Notes under the pieces: generated by a model
Databases searched by the model: none
Seen by the model: only the letters and a program-made list of their open reading frames with translations
What the model was told of the DNA's origin: nothing
Shown: positions 7,512 to 16,097 of the stretch, in pieces
How the letters are laid out: each line of letters begins with the position of its first letter
Numbering within the stretch: the stretch's first letter is position 1
NCBI RefSeq assembly: GCF_022163125.1
Contig: NZ_CP091881.1
Location: forward strand, 744,001-808,000
Length of the DNA stretch: 64,000 nucleotides
DNA from: Paenibacillus sp. HWE-109
GTDB taxonomy: Bacteria > Bacillota > Bacilli > Paenibacillales > NBRC-103111
Direction of reading: 5' to 3'
Translations under genes and position numbers: made by a program

Positions 7512-8600
7512 ATGATGTTACCGAGTGAAAAGTATTTTGGTAAGTTTGAAGCGGTTTTTTTATTTTACGGGGCTATGCCTACAGGCGTTACTGTTTCTGA
7601 AACTGGGCGCATTTTTATTTGCTTTCCAAGATGGGGAGACGATGTTAAATTTACGGTGGCTGAAATCGTTCGCGGTACATTACAGCCTTATCCTAGTTTA
7701 GACGCTAATTTGGTAAGCCAATCGAATATCACAGCGTCCTTCATTTGTGTCCAAAGTGTCGTTGCTGATGGAAAGGGAACGCTTTGGGTACTGGATACGG
7801 GGGCTCCTAATTTCTCAGAACCCATCAAAGGGGGGGCGAAGTTAGTCGCTGTAGATTTAAATACAAATACCATAAGAAGCGTATTTACATTTACAGAGGA
7901 TGTTGTCCTGCCAACCACTTATCTGAATGATGTCCGATTTGATTTTCGTGTTGGTAAAGCAGGTTATGCTTATATAACGGATTCGTCTTCCCGAGGACCG
8001 GGTGCCATTATTGTCGTTGATTTAGAAACGGGTATTGCCTGGAGACGGTTAAACGGGGCATATTCAACTTCGCCCGATCTCTTTCTTTTACCGAAAGTCG
8101 AAGGTGAAATCCTGATGAATCGAAACAAAGCTGGATCTACTTCACCCTTTAGATTGGCCTCTGATGGTATAGCGATTTCCCCAGACGGCAAGATTTTGTA
8201 TTTTTGTCCTCTCTCCAGTCGACATCTGTACTCGATTTCAACGGAAGTCCTAAGAGACCGAACGATACCGGATATGAATTTACAGGATCACGTGAAGTAT
8301 TGGGGAGAAAAAGGTGCTTCAGATGGAATGATCACCGGTGCAAAAGGAACCCTTTATGCTGGAGATTACGAAAACAACAGTATTCGAAAGATATTGCCGA
8401 ATGGCATCATGGAAACGATCGCACATGATCCGAGAATTTTATGGCCGGATACTTTTTCGATTGGTCCAGATCAATACTTATATTTCATCGTGAACCAATT
8501 ACATCGGCAGGCAAGATTTCATTATGGAAATGACCTGCGGCAGAAGCCTTATAGTTTACTCCGTATGAAAATAGACGAACCACCTGCTCCTACCTTTTAA
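7512..8600 (+). CDS. Yellow/major-royal-jelly-like beta-propeller protein
   Basis: A 362-residue protein with the MRJP/yellow (PF03022) pattern: MPTGVTVSETGRIFICFPRWGD near the start, ADGKGTLWVLDTGAP at about 85-98, YLNDVRFDF at about 138, GYAYITDSSSRGPGAIIVVDLETG at about 155, DGIAISPDGKILYFCPLSSR at about 220. These blocks form a six-bladed propeller. Bacterial members are sometimes called L-dopachrome tautomerase-related, but activity is not established and the ligand is unknown. No signal peptide is visible, so it is probably cytoplasmic. GAGGAGGATT precedes the ATG. It stands alone between divergent small genes and a repeat. Confidence 0.85.
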   Translation: MMLPSEKYFGKFEAVFLFYGAMPTGVTVSETGRIFICFPRWGDDVKFTVAEIVRGTLQPYPSLDANLVSQSNITASFICVQSVVADGKGTLWVLDTGAPNFSEPIKGGAKLVAVDLNTNTIRSVFTFTEDVVLPTTYLNDVRFDFRVGKAGYAYITDSSSRGPGAIIVVDLETGIAWRRLNGAYSTSPDLFLLPKVEGEILMNRNKAGSTSPFRLASDGIAISPDGKILYFCPLSSRHLYSISTEVLRDRTIPDMNLQDHVKYWGEKGASDGMITGAKGTLYAGDYENNSIRKILPNGIMETIAHDPRILWPDTFSIGPDQYLYFIVNQLHRQARFHYGNDLRQKPYSLLRMKIDEPPAPTF

Positions 8601-8674
8601 TAAATATTTCACTTTATTGACTCTAATTGCATAGAAAGTGTATTTTATGACTTTATGGTTATTAAGAATTTGGA

Positions 8675-8790
8675 GGCTGCCGCTCGGCAGCCAGTTCAGC
8701 TATCGAAAGAACTATAGCTCAATAAACACAACTAATGGAGGCTGCTGGAATGATCGGCAGTTCCATTACGTTAACGGGAGTTTAATGTGG
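8675..8790 (+). repeat. Intergenic palindromic repeat, near-complete copy with extra hairpin
   Basis: A perfect stem GGCTGCCG/CGGCAGCC (8675-8692) is followed by a full unit: the 5' palindrome GCTATCG...CTATAGC (8699-8718), a hairpin region with GGAGGCTGC and GGCAG, and the 3' box GTTAACGGGAGTTTAATG (8770-8787). It lies after the propeller gene in the same orientation. Confidence 0.65.
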
Positions 8791-8794
8791 AAAG

Positions 8795-8822
8795 TTGAGG
8801 GGGCCTAACTTTGTGATATAAT
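8795..8822 (+). promoter_or_regulatory. Promoter of the TetR gene
   Basis: TTGAGG (8795-8800), 16 bases, TATAAT (8817-8822), 40 bases before the tetR start. No copy of the TACGATAC operator found in front of the adjacent SDR gene was seen here, so autoregulation is not evident. Confidence 0.5.
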
Positions 8823-8861
8823 TATTTACATGTTTTATCAATACAGGACTGGGAGGGATCA

Positions 8862-9473
8862 ATGATGGATATTACACAAAATTCAGTTTCTGGCGAATCC
8901 CGCGGTCGGCCACGAAGTAACGAGGTTCATCGCAGCATTTTGGATGCAACATTGTCCTTGCTCGCGGAGCATGGCGTCGAGAAAATAAGCATTGAAATGA
9001 TTGCTCAACGTGCAGCTGTCGGGAAAAGCTCAATCTACCGAAGGTGGAACAATAAGGAAGCTCTGATTGTTGAAGCACTCGAACAAATAAAACCTGAATT
9101 CAAAGCGTCTGCAGAAGGGGATCTTAACGAAGTGCTATACGAACTTGCGCGTAATTTCGCACAGCAGATGAATACACCGCTTGGAAAGCAAATGCTCTCG
9201 CTGCTGATTTCAACCATATCTGGCAGTTCCCAAATATCCGAATCGTTCTGGGAAAATCATTCTCTTCCCAAGACCAAAGAAATTTCAAGTATTATTGCTC
9301 AACACCGTTCTAAAGAGAGGCTAAGCGATAAGGTCAATGTTGACCTGGTTTCAGATCTGTTGATTGGCTTTGTTATGTATCAATTGTTGTTTAAGCCCCC
9401 ATCCACGGGTTTGGATGCTTTCCTTAAACAAGGAATAGAGCTGGTCGTAAACGGCATGAGAGAACCCAATTAA
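8862..9473 (+). CDS. TetR-family repressor
   Basis: A 203-residue protein with an N-terminal TetR helix-turn-helix (about 20-70: IEMIAQRAAVGKSSIYRRWN) and a C-terminal ligand domain of the AcrR/TetR_C type. GGGAGGG precedes two adjacent ATG codons. It ends 93 bases before the SDR gene, with a terminator and a promoter-operator in between. It therefore most likely represses that neighbouring dehydrogenase through the palindrome at 9514-9538. Ligand unknown. Confidence 0.88.
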   Translation: MMDITQNSVSGESRGRPRSNEVHRSILDATLSLLAEHGVEKISIEMIAQRAAVGKSSIYRRWNNKEALIVEALEQIKPEFKASAEGDLNEVLYELARNFAQQMNTPLGKQMLSLLISTISGSSQISESFWENHSLPKTKEISSIIAQHRSKERLSDKVNVDLVSDLLIGFVMYQLLFKPPSTGLDAFLKQGIELVVNGMREPN

Positions 9474-9475
9474 GG

Positions 9476-9505
9476 ACCTTGTAGCAATGAAGCAAGGTTT
9501 TTTTA
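9476..9505 (+). terminator. Terminator of the TetR gene
   Basis: ACCTTG (9476-9481) pairs with CAAGGT (9493-9498), followed by a run of T. The same T run leads directly into the -35 box of the next promoter. Confidence 0.65.
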
Positions 9506-9506
9506 T

Positions 9507-9540
9507 TTGACATATACGATACGGTATTGTATCGTATCGT
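9507..9540 (+). promoter_or_regulatory. SDR promoter with TetR operator inside the spacer
   Basis: TTGACA (9507-9512) and TATCGT (9530-9535) at 17-base spacing. The spacer holds a perfect inverted repeat ATACGATAC-N6-GTATCGTAT, beginning at 9514. An operator placed between -35 and -10 is classic for TetR repression, and the tetR gene is directly upstream. Confidence 0.7.
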
Positions 9541-9565
9541 ATATAACCAAAGAGGAGTGAGTCAA

Positions 9566-10519
9566 ATGAAGAAAAAGGCCACGAAAACAGTGATCATTAC
9601 GGGAGGAAATACGGGGTTGGGATTTGAAGCGGCCAAAGTCATTGCTGGCGCTTCCACGGATTGGCATGTCGTAATAGCATCGCGCAGTCAAAACAAAGGA
9701 GATCAAGCAGCCCAGGATTTGATTCAGACCACTCAAAATCCCAATGTCTCTGCGATCGTATTGGACCTGTCCTCCATTTCATCGGTCAAACAATTTGCCG
9801 ATCAGTTCTCAATGGCAGGGCTTCCTCCACTTCATGTCATTGTCTGCAATGCCGGTACTCAATTTGTGCAAGGTACACAAATGACTGCCGATGGTATTGA
9901 AGCCACTTTTGGCGTGAATCATCTGGGTCACTTCATGCTTGTGCGGTTATTGCTAAATCACCTTCAAGAAAACGGACGTATCGTCGTCGTAAGCAGCGAT
10001 ACTCATGATTTCAGCAAGAAAACCGGAATGCCAGCTCCTCGTTACGCAAGTCCCACCATATTGGCTGATCCTGTTGAATCCGATCGGCTACTAGGTAGTC
10101 TATCTGATTTAGCAAAAGGTCAGGTTCGCTACACAACTTCCAAGCTCTGCAATCTGTACTTTGCTTATGAGCTGTCCCGTCAAATTCAGCAATCCAAGCG
10201 TTCCATCTCGGTGGCAGCATTTAATCCCGGTATGATGCCTGGCAAAGGCTCAGCCCTCACGAGGGATTATAATCCTTTGTTACGATTTATGTGGAATAAT
10301 ATCATGCCGCTTTTGCGTTTCGTTCGCTCCAGTGTTCGGACAACCAAACAATCCGGAAATGATCTTGCAAACCTTGTTCTTAGGGGCTCTGTACAGAGTG
10401 GATCGTATTGGGACGGACCTCAAGAAATAGCATCGTCCGAGGAATCGTACAATAAGGAGCATGCACTTGAGCTTTGGAAGTGGAGTTCTGAAAAGCTTAA
10501 CTTAAAATTACATGTCTAG
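9566..10519 (+). CDS. Short-chain dehydrogenase/reductase
   Basis: A 317-residue SDR. Cofactor motif TGGNTGLGFEAA lies near residue 11, the NAG motif is in CNAGTQF, and the catalytic Tyr-Lys is in YTTSK. This resembles the protochlorophyllide-reductase/retinol-dehydrogenase group, NADP-dependent reductases of carbonyls on bulky substrates. The start ATG is the one behind AGAGGAGTGAG; an in-frame ATG 39 bases upstream lies inside the operator and lacks an RBS. It is probably induced when the upstream TetR protein binds its ligand. The substrate is not predictable. Confidence 0.88.
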   Translation: MKKKATKTVIITGGNTGLGFEAAKVIAGASTDWHVVIASRSQNKGDQAAQDLIQTTQNPNVSAIVLDLSSISSVKQFADQFSMAGLPPLHVIVCNAGTQFVQGTQMTADGIEATFGVNHLGHFMLVRLLLNHLQENGRIVVVSSDTHDFSKKTGMPAPRYASPTILADPVESDRLLGSLSDLAKGQVRYTTSKLCNLYFAYELSRQIQQSKRSISVAAFNPGMMPGKGSALTRDYNPLLRFMWNNIMPLLRFVRSSVRTTKQSGNDLANLVLRGSVQSGSYWDGPQEIASSEESYNKEHALELWKWSSEKLNLKLHV

Positions 10520-10691
10520 TCTGGGTAAAGGAAGCCATTGAATAAAAGTTAGTACAAACAACAAGGGGGCAGATCGCAGCGGCAGCTGCTTCCTGCATGT
10601 TCTCCGATGATGATTTTGAGCTGTAGCAAAGAGATTCTTAATCGAGGAATAAAGTGTAGTGCTTTAACTAATGGGAAAATAGGAGATTACA

Positions 10692-10970
10692 ATGAGTAAT
10701 CTTAACTTTACAACCGAAGATGGGAATGACGGAACCATGTATCCCGAAACCATTCCGCCAATACTCCTGCGCACGTCATCACGAACAGGTCATGTGGTGC
10801 GAAGTACAGGTAGATTCGGCAGAACGAAAGCTAGAGCCATTCGAATAGAAAAGGTATGCCAACGGATAGCCGGTCATTACGATAGGCTGGCTTTGTTGAA
10901 CTATCGGGGCAATTACGTAAATGGTTATTCATGGTTAAATACCCTTAGAGGGAGTGGAAATCTTGGATGA
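10692..10970 (+). CDS. Small basic protein, unknown
   Basis: A 92-residue protein behind a clear AATAGGAG RBS. It is Arg-rich in the middle (RTGHVVRSTGRFGRTKARAI) with a polar C-terminus (NYRGNYVNGYSWLNTLRG). No signal peptide or membrane segment. Its stop overlaps the TTG start of the ankyrin remnant. The two may have been a pair in which the ankyrin protein served as partner or immunity protein; that is inference. No family recognised. Confidence 0.5.
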   Translation: MSNLNFTTEDGNDGTMYPETIPPILLRTSSRTGHVVRSTGRFGRTKARAIRIEKVCQRIAGHYDRLALLNYRGNYVNGYSWLNTLRGSGNLG

Positions 10971-11160
10971 TAATATCTGTAGAGCAGTTGCGAGAGGTGA
11001 TATTGAGTGCGTAAAATCCTTTTTTTCAAGAGGTATTAGTGCCAATTATGAATGTATAAATAGAGGTCATTCTTTACTAAATATAGCTGTAGAAAATGAA
11101 TAATTAGAGGTAGTAAAGTTCTTGCTTCAAAACGGGGCAGAAAAATTCCGGATAGCTGAA
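10963..11160 (+). pseudogene. Ankyrin-repeat protein remnant, nonsense mutation and 3' truncation
   Basis: From TTG 10963 (RBS GGGAGTGG) the frame reads LDDNICRAVARGDIECVKSF, then GHSLLNIAVENE and stop TAA 11101-11103. It continues in the same frame LEVVKFLLQNGAEKF. ARGDIECVKSFFSRG and LEVVKFLLQNGA are typical ankyrin helices. The stop replaces one residue between repeats. After about 11160 the frame runs into transposase sequence, so the 3' end is lost. Confidence 0.7.
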
Positions 11161-11539
11161 AAAACAGACATAATTGAAACTCACCAAAGGATGTGTGAGG
11201 AGTATTATCCAGATTCTTATTATCGAAAAAGAGGTAAACTAGCGCCACTAGTTGATGAAACCAAAGCTCCTTCAGAGAAGCAGTTCCGATATTGGTACAA
11301 TAAGAACTATTCACTTAGGGAACGGAAAGGACACTCCTTTGGTCAACGAAGAATGAACAAGGAATTTAGATCTCTATCAAATTGATTCCACCCCTGCTGA
11401 TATAAAATTATTAGCAATCGATCATAAAACGCCTATAGGTAGGCCAACATTATTTATTGTAAAAGATGTCTTCTCACATTCATGGGGAATATCGAATGCT
11501 TCATCAGCACCGTTTATTAGCCGAAGCAGTTGGTGTTGA
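11160..11539 (+). pseudogene. TnsB/Mu-type transposase remnant
   Basis: The first frame gives HQRMCEEYYPDSYYRKRGK and DETKAPSEKQFRYWYNKNYS. This is the region before the catalytic core of TnsB-like (rve-domain) transposases. After a frame change, 11369-11539 gives LYQIDSTPADIKLLAIDH and GRPTLFIVKDVFSHSWG, with the first catalytic Asp (QID) and the beta-strand Asp (VKDVFS). Linker residues are missing, and everything after the second catalytic region is gone. It is fused to the ankyrin remnant on the left. Confidence 0.7.
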
Positions 11540-11991
11540 TTCGGATAACATCTTCATTATCAATAATGGCGAGGTTGTAGATTATAGCATGTACAAGCGA
11601 GGCAGTATTTGTTGATAGTACTATTCGAGATAAGTCACGCCGTTCCCATACCATACAGGGAATCAAGCAGGCCCGTTTGCGTGCTCACCAACTCGTGAGG
11701 GCTTTGAAGTTATGTTTACACGCTGGGAGATTGCTGTCCCAGATTAAGACCTTCATGTGGATCCCCCAGTAACCTGAATAAAATCAGTTATTGGAGAGGG
11801 GCGAGCAGCAAATCGAGCATATTGCGATCTGGCAAGGCTCCGCATGGTTTATTGTCATGAGTATTCGGGAATAAGAGTGAAAGTTGACTATCAACTATCA
11901 GGGAACGTTAGTTTTCAATAAAACGGCGGCAGTCTAGAACTTTATTTTTGGTTCAAGGCTACCGCTGTTTCTATTTTCACTGTATTCCTGG
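11540..11991. other. Mostly noncoding stretch between remnants
   Basis: A short frame directly after the transposase remnant (VGVDSDNIFIINNGEVVDYS, up to about 11615) looks like another fragment, but I cannot assign it. From there to the AraC gene, apart from the repeat at 11893-11968, no convincing gene or RNA is seen. Confidence 0.4.
11893..11968 (+). repeat. Intergenic repeat, variant with AGTCTAGAACTTTATTTT hairpin
   Basis: 5' palindrome AACTATC-N5-AACGTTAGTT (11893-11913), then AATAAAACG and a hairpin whose arms are GCGGCAG and CTACCGC. The loop side carries AGTCTAGAACTTTATTTT. Further copies of this variant are at 20504-20603 (minus strand) and 34304-34362. Confidence 0.65.
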
Positions 11992-12906
11992 TCAATCTTC
12001 GCAAGATATATGGTTAATTTTTATTTGTTTTCGATAATCCTGTGGAACCAAACCCAGTTGTTTCCGGAAAATAGAGGTGAAGTAACTACTGCTTTGGAAA
12101 CCACAAGCAAGTGCAATTTCGCTTATGGATCGTTTTGTTTCCTTCAGCATTTCACAACTTTTCTGAATTCGATATCTCGTTAGATACGTGTTAGGGGTTT
12201 GACCTACATACTTATTAAACAATGTGCATCAGCGACTCCTGCAAACAGTTCCCGCTGATGCTATATCTTCAAGCGTTATTTTTTGCTCGTAGTGTTGACG
12301 GATGAAATTGGTCATTTTCTGAACATTTGTCCACAATTGTATGTCTTCAGGTTGCCCTATCTTCGGTTGTAGGTGATCTCCGATTAAGGCACATAAAGAT
12401 AAAGCTTGTGAAGCGAGACGAAGCGGATTTGGGGAATTGCTACAGTGCATTTCATCATAGATCGCTTGAAGAGACAGCAATATGCTCTGTTGCCAAGCAA
12501 CTTGGTTTGTGAGCAATACAAAGTCGTCCGTTATTTGATTGAATTTTTCGTCCCAATAGGTTTGAAGTGGGGATACACCATTGCCAAGAAGGGCGGGGTG
12601 AATGACAACAACAATGAATAAACAATCGATATGATCTTGGGAGAAACCAAAATGTAATCGGCAGCTATTCACGAAAATTCCATTCGCTTGTTCTATGCGA
12701 GTAATATGTCCGTTAACAGAAAAATCCATTGATCCTTTTAGAATATAAATGAACTCTACATCTGAATGCCAATGAGCAGCAGCAGCATAATTATTAAATT
12801 GATGCAAACTTCCTTTACGAACATAAAGAGGTAAATCAGGAAGATTATAATCCAAGCGTTCCGATAAATCCGAAAACACTTCTAAATTTTTAATCAAATG
12901 GATCAC
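11992..12906 (-). pseudogene. AraC-family regulator interrupted by in-frame TGA
   Basis: One continuous frame of 304 codons encodes a cupin-like AraC_binding domain (HWHSDVEFIYILKGSMDFSV at about 44-65) and a C-terminal AraC HTH. The HTH is broken by TGA at 12229-12231: VCRSR, stop, CTLFNKYVGQTPNTYLTRYR. The stop falls inside the first HTH helix pair, where family members have a residue such as Cys or Trp. The downstream part is preserved (ISEIALACGFQSSSYFTSIF), so the mutation is recent, a sequencing error, or read through. It diverges from the MATE pump gene. Confidence 0.8.
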
Positions 12907-13023
12907 TCCTTTGATCTATATACGATTCTTATAATAATATAGTCAATTTTAATGGATTTGACCATAAATTTGTCATATATTGATATCATTAAATTTAACA
13001 GGAAGGAGAGAGGATGAAATTAG

Positions 13024-14409
13024 GTGAAAAATCGTATTCAACTAACAACTCCCATGAACCGTGAATTTAATCGGGAGCTTATGAGTCTCGTTATTCCCAT
13101 TGCATTGCAAAATCTGATCTCAGCTACGGTCATTTCAATAGATGTGGTCATGATGGGCATGATTAGCCAAACTGCGATGTCCGCTGTATCACTCGCAGGA
13201 CAAACCACCTTTGCGTTGACCTTGTTTTACATGGGGATGTCAACAGGAGCAGGTATTCTTACTGCGCAGTATTGGGGCAAGAAAGATTTAGAAACTATCC
13301 AGCGCGTTCTCAGTATTGCCTGCACGTTCTCGCTAGTTATCTCTATTATATTTTTTTCTGTTACGTTTTTAGTTCCGGAGACACTAATGCAATTTTTTAC
13401 AAAGGATACCGAATTGATAGCGTATGGTTCAAAGTTCTTACAAATGATTTCGTTCTCGTATATTGCCATGGGCCTTTCGCAGATGTATCTCACCGTAATC
13501 AGAAGCATGGAAAATGCTCGACTGAGTGCTTCGATTAGCTCTATATGCTTAATTTTGAACATATTGTTTAATGCAATCTGCATCTTTTTTCTGTTTCCGA
13601 CGATGCCTGAGCTCGCGGTTGCGTCTGTTGCCCTTTCAACGGTACTAGCTCGTTTCATTGAACTAGCCTGCTGTATTCTACATTCCGTTACCAGAGGGTC
13701 GATTCGCTTCCGACTTCCCACACCTAAAGGCAGCCAACGTAATTTGTTAAAGGATTTCTGGAAATACACCTTGCCAGTCCAAGGCAATTATATTGTTTGG
13801 GGCATTGCTTTAACTGCGACAGCCGCAATTATCGGACATGTAAACTCTGACATGGTTGCAGCGAATTCTGTGGCATCCATGGTTAAGAACTTGGCTGTTG
13901 TGCTATGTGGAGGCATTGCCAGCGGCGGGTCTGTATTAATTGGAAAATATTTGGGGCAGGGAGAGATTGAGAAAGCGAAACATGCGGGAAATAGGATGAG
14001 CCTGTACGCTTTGATTTTTGGATTTATGGCAGGATGCACGATTTTGCTGCTAAAACCGCTGGTTTTCTCTATCGTGAGCTTGAACACTACTACACAAAAT
14101 TACTTGGATGGCATGCTGTATATCAGTGCTTTTTATTGTATTGCCAAGTCGATGAATGCCACGATAATTGCGGGTATCTTTACTGCTGGCGGCGATTCTA
14201 AATTTGGGTTTTGGTGTGATACTGTTGTGATGTGGGGCATAATATTACCACTTGGCTACTTGTGTGCTTTTGTTTACCAAGTACCCCCCATTGTGTTGTA
14301 TATCGTAATTAGCTTGGATGAGGTCGTTAAGCTTCCTGTTACTTATATCAGATATCGTCAATACAAATGGTTGAACAATATTACAAGAAACTTTGAACAA
14401 GTTAGTTAG
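13024..14409 (+). CDS. MATE-family multidrug efflux pump
   Basis: A 461-residue, 12-helix transporter of the NorM/DinF type. Diagnostic blocks are LVIPIALQNLISATVISIDV at the start and LAGQTTFALTLFYMGMSTGA, with the matching second-half pattern NSVASMVKNLAVVLCGGIAS. The GTG start is chosen because AAGGAGAGAGG ends 11 bases before it. An ATG just upstream is in another frame and reads only 16 residues. It couples Na+ or H+ influx to export of cationic compounds. It is transcribed divergently from the broken AraC gene, which may have controlled it. Confidence 0.9.
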   Translation: MKNRIQLTTPMNREFNRELMSLVIPIALQNLISATVISIDVVMMGMISQTAMSAVSLAGQTTFALTLFYMGMSTGAGILTAQYWGKKDLETIQRVLSIACTFSLVISIIFFSVTFLVPETLMQFFTKDTELIAYGSKFLQMISFSYIAMGLSQMYLTVIRSMENARLSASISSICLILNILFNAICIFFLFPTMPELAVASVALSTVLARFIELACCILHSVTRGSIRFRLPTPKGSQRNLLKDFWKYTLPVQGNYIVWGIALTATAAIIGHVNSDMVAANSVASMVKNLAVVLCGGIASGGSVLIGKYLGQGEIEKAKHAGNRMSLYALIFGFMAGCTILLLKPLVFSIVSLNTTTQNYLDGMLYISAFYCIAKSMNATIIAGIFTAGGDSKFGFWCDTVVMWGIILPLGYLCAFVYQVPPIVLYIVISLDEVVKLPVTYIRYRQYKWLNNITRNFEQVS

Positions 14410-14474
14410 AGAAAATGGGTTTTACCAATTTCATATAAATGAAAATATAAATTTTATCCAGAGGAGACTAATGA

Positions 14475-15104
14475 ATGAATATTCAAGAGCGAATGAAGAA
14501 CGGTCAATTGTTTACCGATCACGATGCTAATTACCCAGAGGAAGCTGCTGCTCTAGCTCGTGCACGCCAGCGTGGCAAGGTTCTGTGCTACGAAATCAAT
14601 CGATTGCATCCCGATGATTTGGATGGACGGAAATTGTTGATGAAACAGCTTTTTGGGAGCATGGGTGAACATGTATGGATGGAGCCTCCAATCCATTTGT
14701 CCTACGGGTCGAATACTACGGTAGGCAATAATGTGTACATCAACTTTAATTTAACGGTTGTCGATGATTATAAGGTTACGATCGGGAATGACGTGATGCT
14801 TGGCCCCAATGTAACGATCGCTGTGACCAACCATCCGGTGCACCCGAAAATGCGCAAAGAAGGTGGAATGTTTGCCTTGCCGGTCGTTATCGAAAATGGA
14901 GTTTGGATTGGCAGCGGCGTAATCATTTTACCGGGTGTTACAATCGGAAAGGGAAGCGTCATTGGTGGCGGTAGTGTGGTAACTAAAGATATTCCAGCCA
15001 ATGTAATAGCAGTCGGTAATCCCTGCAAGATCCTCCGAGAGATTACGGATCATGATAAAATCTTTTACTACAAAAACATGCGTTTTGATCAGGTAGAATG
15101 GTAA
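14475..15104 (+). CDS. Maltose/galactoside O-acetyltransferase family protein (LacA/Maa)
   Basis: A 209-residue left-handed beta-helix acetyltransferase. It has the Mac N-terminal domain (MKNGQLFTDHDANYPEEAAA), hexapeptide repeats (VTIGNDVMLGPNVTIAV, GVWIGSGVIILPGVTIG, GSVIGGGSVVTKDIPANVIA), and the catalytic His in TNHPVHP. It transfers acetyl from acetyl-CoA to a sugar hydroxyl. GAGGAGACT precedes the ATG. A second, diverged copy follows at 15277. Confidence 0.9.
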   Translation: MNIQERMKNGQLFTDHDANYPEEAAALARARQRGKVLCYEINRLHPDDLDGRKLLMKQLFGSMGEHVWMEPPIHLSYGSNTTVGNNVYINFNLTVVDDYKVTIGNDVMLGPNVTIAVTNHPVHPKMRKEGGMFALPVVIENGVWIGSGVIILPGVTIGKGSVIGGGSVVTKDIPANVIAVGNPCKILREITDHDKIFYYKNMRFDQVEW

Positions 15105-15276
15105 AAACAGTATTTTAAGTATGAAGACTATTTTCAATGAGCGGTCTTTACCCTTACTGGTCAGAGATTAGATGATGTCAGTGAGCACATTAAAAGTGTT
15201 CAATTGGCAATTTGCAAAACAATCACCCTACGGCTTTGAGATAAAAGTTTCGGTCGAATAAATTGGAGATGAACAT

Positions 15277-15927
15277 ATGACTGAAGAAGAACGAATTTTT
15301 AAGGGGATTTTATTTAGTCCTGGTAATCCCGAGTTAAAGGCTATAAAGCTCCGTGCACATAACCTTAGCAGTCAATATAGTCGCACTTTTGAGGATCAGA
15401 CAGAGGAACGCGAAAAGATACTTGAACAACTGCTTGGCAATATGGGGGAACGTAGCTTCATTCAAGGGCCTATTTTCTTTCATTACGGGGTTCACACAGA
15501 AATCGGAAAACACTTCTTTGGCAACTACAATCTTACCGTACAGGACGATGCTAAGGTTACCATTGGGAATAATGTCAGTTTTGGGCCTAATGTAACGATC
15601 GTTACACCCATTCATCCGTTCATCGCTTCTGAACGTAGGCAATTGCTTGATCAGAATGGTGATCTTAAGTCGCTATGTTACGCCAAGCCTGTGACGATTG
15701 GAAACGATGTGTGGCTATCAGCCAATGTAACGGTATGCGGCGGTGTTACCATTGGAGAAGGATGCGTTATAGGAGCAGGTAGTGTGGTGACTCAAGATAT
15801 CCCAGAAGGCTCCTTCGCTGCAGGTGTTCCATGCAGAGTAATTCGCCAGATCACGCAAGCGGACAGTATGCGATTTAAACCGGAAGTGTTGGCAGATTGC
15901 CGTGTGATTACGGATTTAGAGTCATAA
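15277..15927 (+). CDS. Sugar O-acetyltransferase family protein (second copy)
   Basis: A 216-residue paralogue of the preceding gene, with the same layout. Hexapeptide blocks are VTIGNNVSFGPNVTIVT and VTIGNDVWLSANVTVCGGVT; the catalytic His is in TPIHPF. The two proteins differ clearly at the N-terminus and in the loop SERRQLLDQNGD, so this is an old duplication. A repeat unit starts 3 bases after its stop. Confidence 0.88.
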   Translation: MTEEERIFKGILFSPGNPELKAIKLRAHNLSSQYSRTFEDQTEEREKILEQLLGNMGERSFIQGPIFFHYGVHTEIGKHFFGNYNLTVQDDAKVTIGNNVSFGPNVTIVTPIHPFIASERRQLLDQNGDLKSLCYAKPVTIGNDVWLSANVTVCGGVTIGEGCVIGAGSVVTQDIPEGSFAAGVPCRVIRQITQADSMRFKPEVLADCRVITDLES

Positions 15928-15929
15928 CC

Positions 15930-16008
15930 GTTAACGCAGAACAATAGCTCAATAACATCAGTAGAAGGCTTCAGAGAGCTTATCTCTGCGAACGAGGTAG
16001 GATAGTTT
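15930..16008 (+). repeat. Intergenic palindromic repeat unit
   Basis: GTTAACGCAGAACAATAGCTC (21 bases, 15930-15950) followed by AATA, a weak hairpin (AGAGAGCTTATCTCT), and the 3' box CGAACGAGGTAGGATAGTTTA ending at 16008. It begins 3 bases after the acetyltransferase stop, in the same orientation. Confidence 0.6.
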
Positions 16009-16097
16009 ATGAGCAATGATGAATTTATTCAAATAAATAATTCATGGAAATATTTGAAGTTAATTAAGTGGAAAAACGGAAAGGAATGAATATTTAA

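Noticed and set aside
7315..7515. Plus-strand ATG at 7315 with AAGGAAGGAGG, and the 64-codon frame at 7321
   Set aside because: The ATG behind the good RBS stops after 15 codons, and the longer frame has no family pattern; the strong RBS may be a remnant of a lost gene.
12229..12231. Selenocysteine reading of the TGA in the AraC gene
   Set aside because: No SECIS-like hairpin was recognised after the codon and AraC regulators are not selenoproteins; nonsense mutation is simpler.
13227..13787. A 186-codon minus-strand frame opposite the MATE gene
   Set aside because: Antisense shadow; the MATE protein on the other strand is unambiguous.
15120..15165. AAGAC/GTCTT hairpin after the first acetyltransferase
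   Set aside because: Short arms and no T run, so it was not called a terminator.
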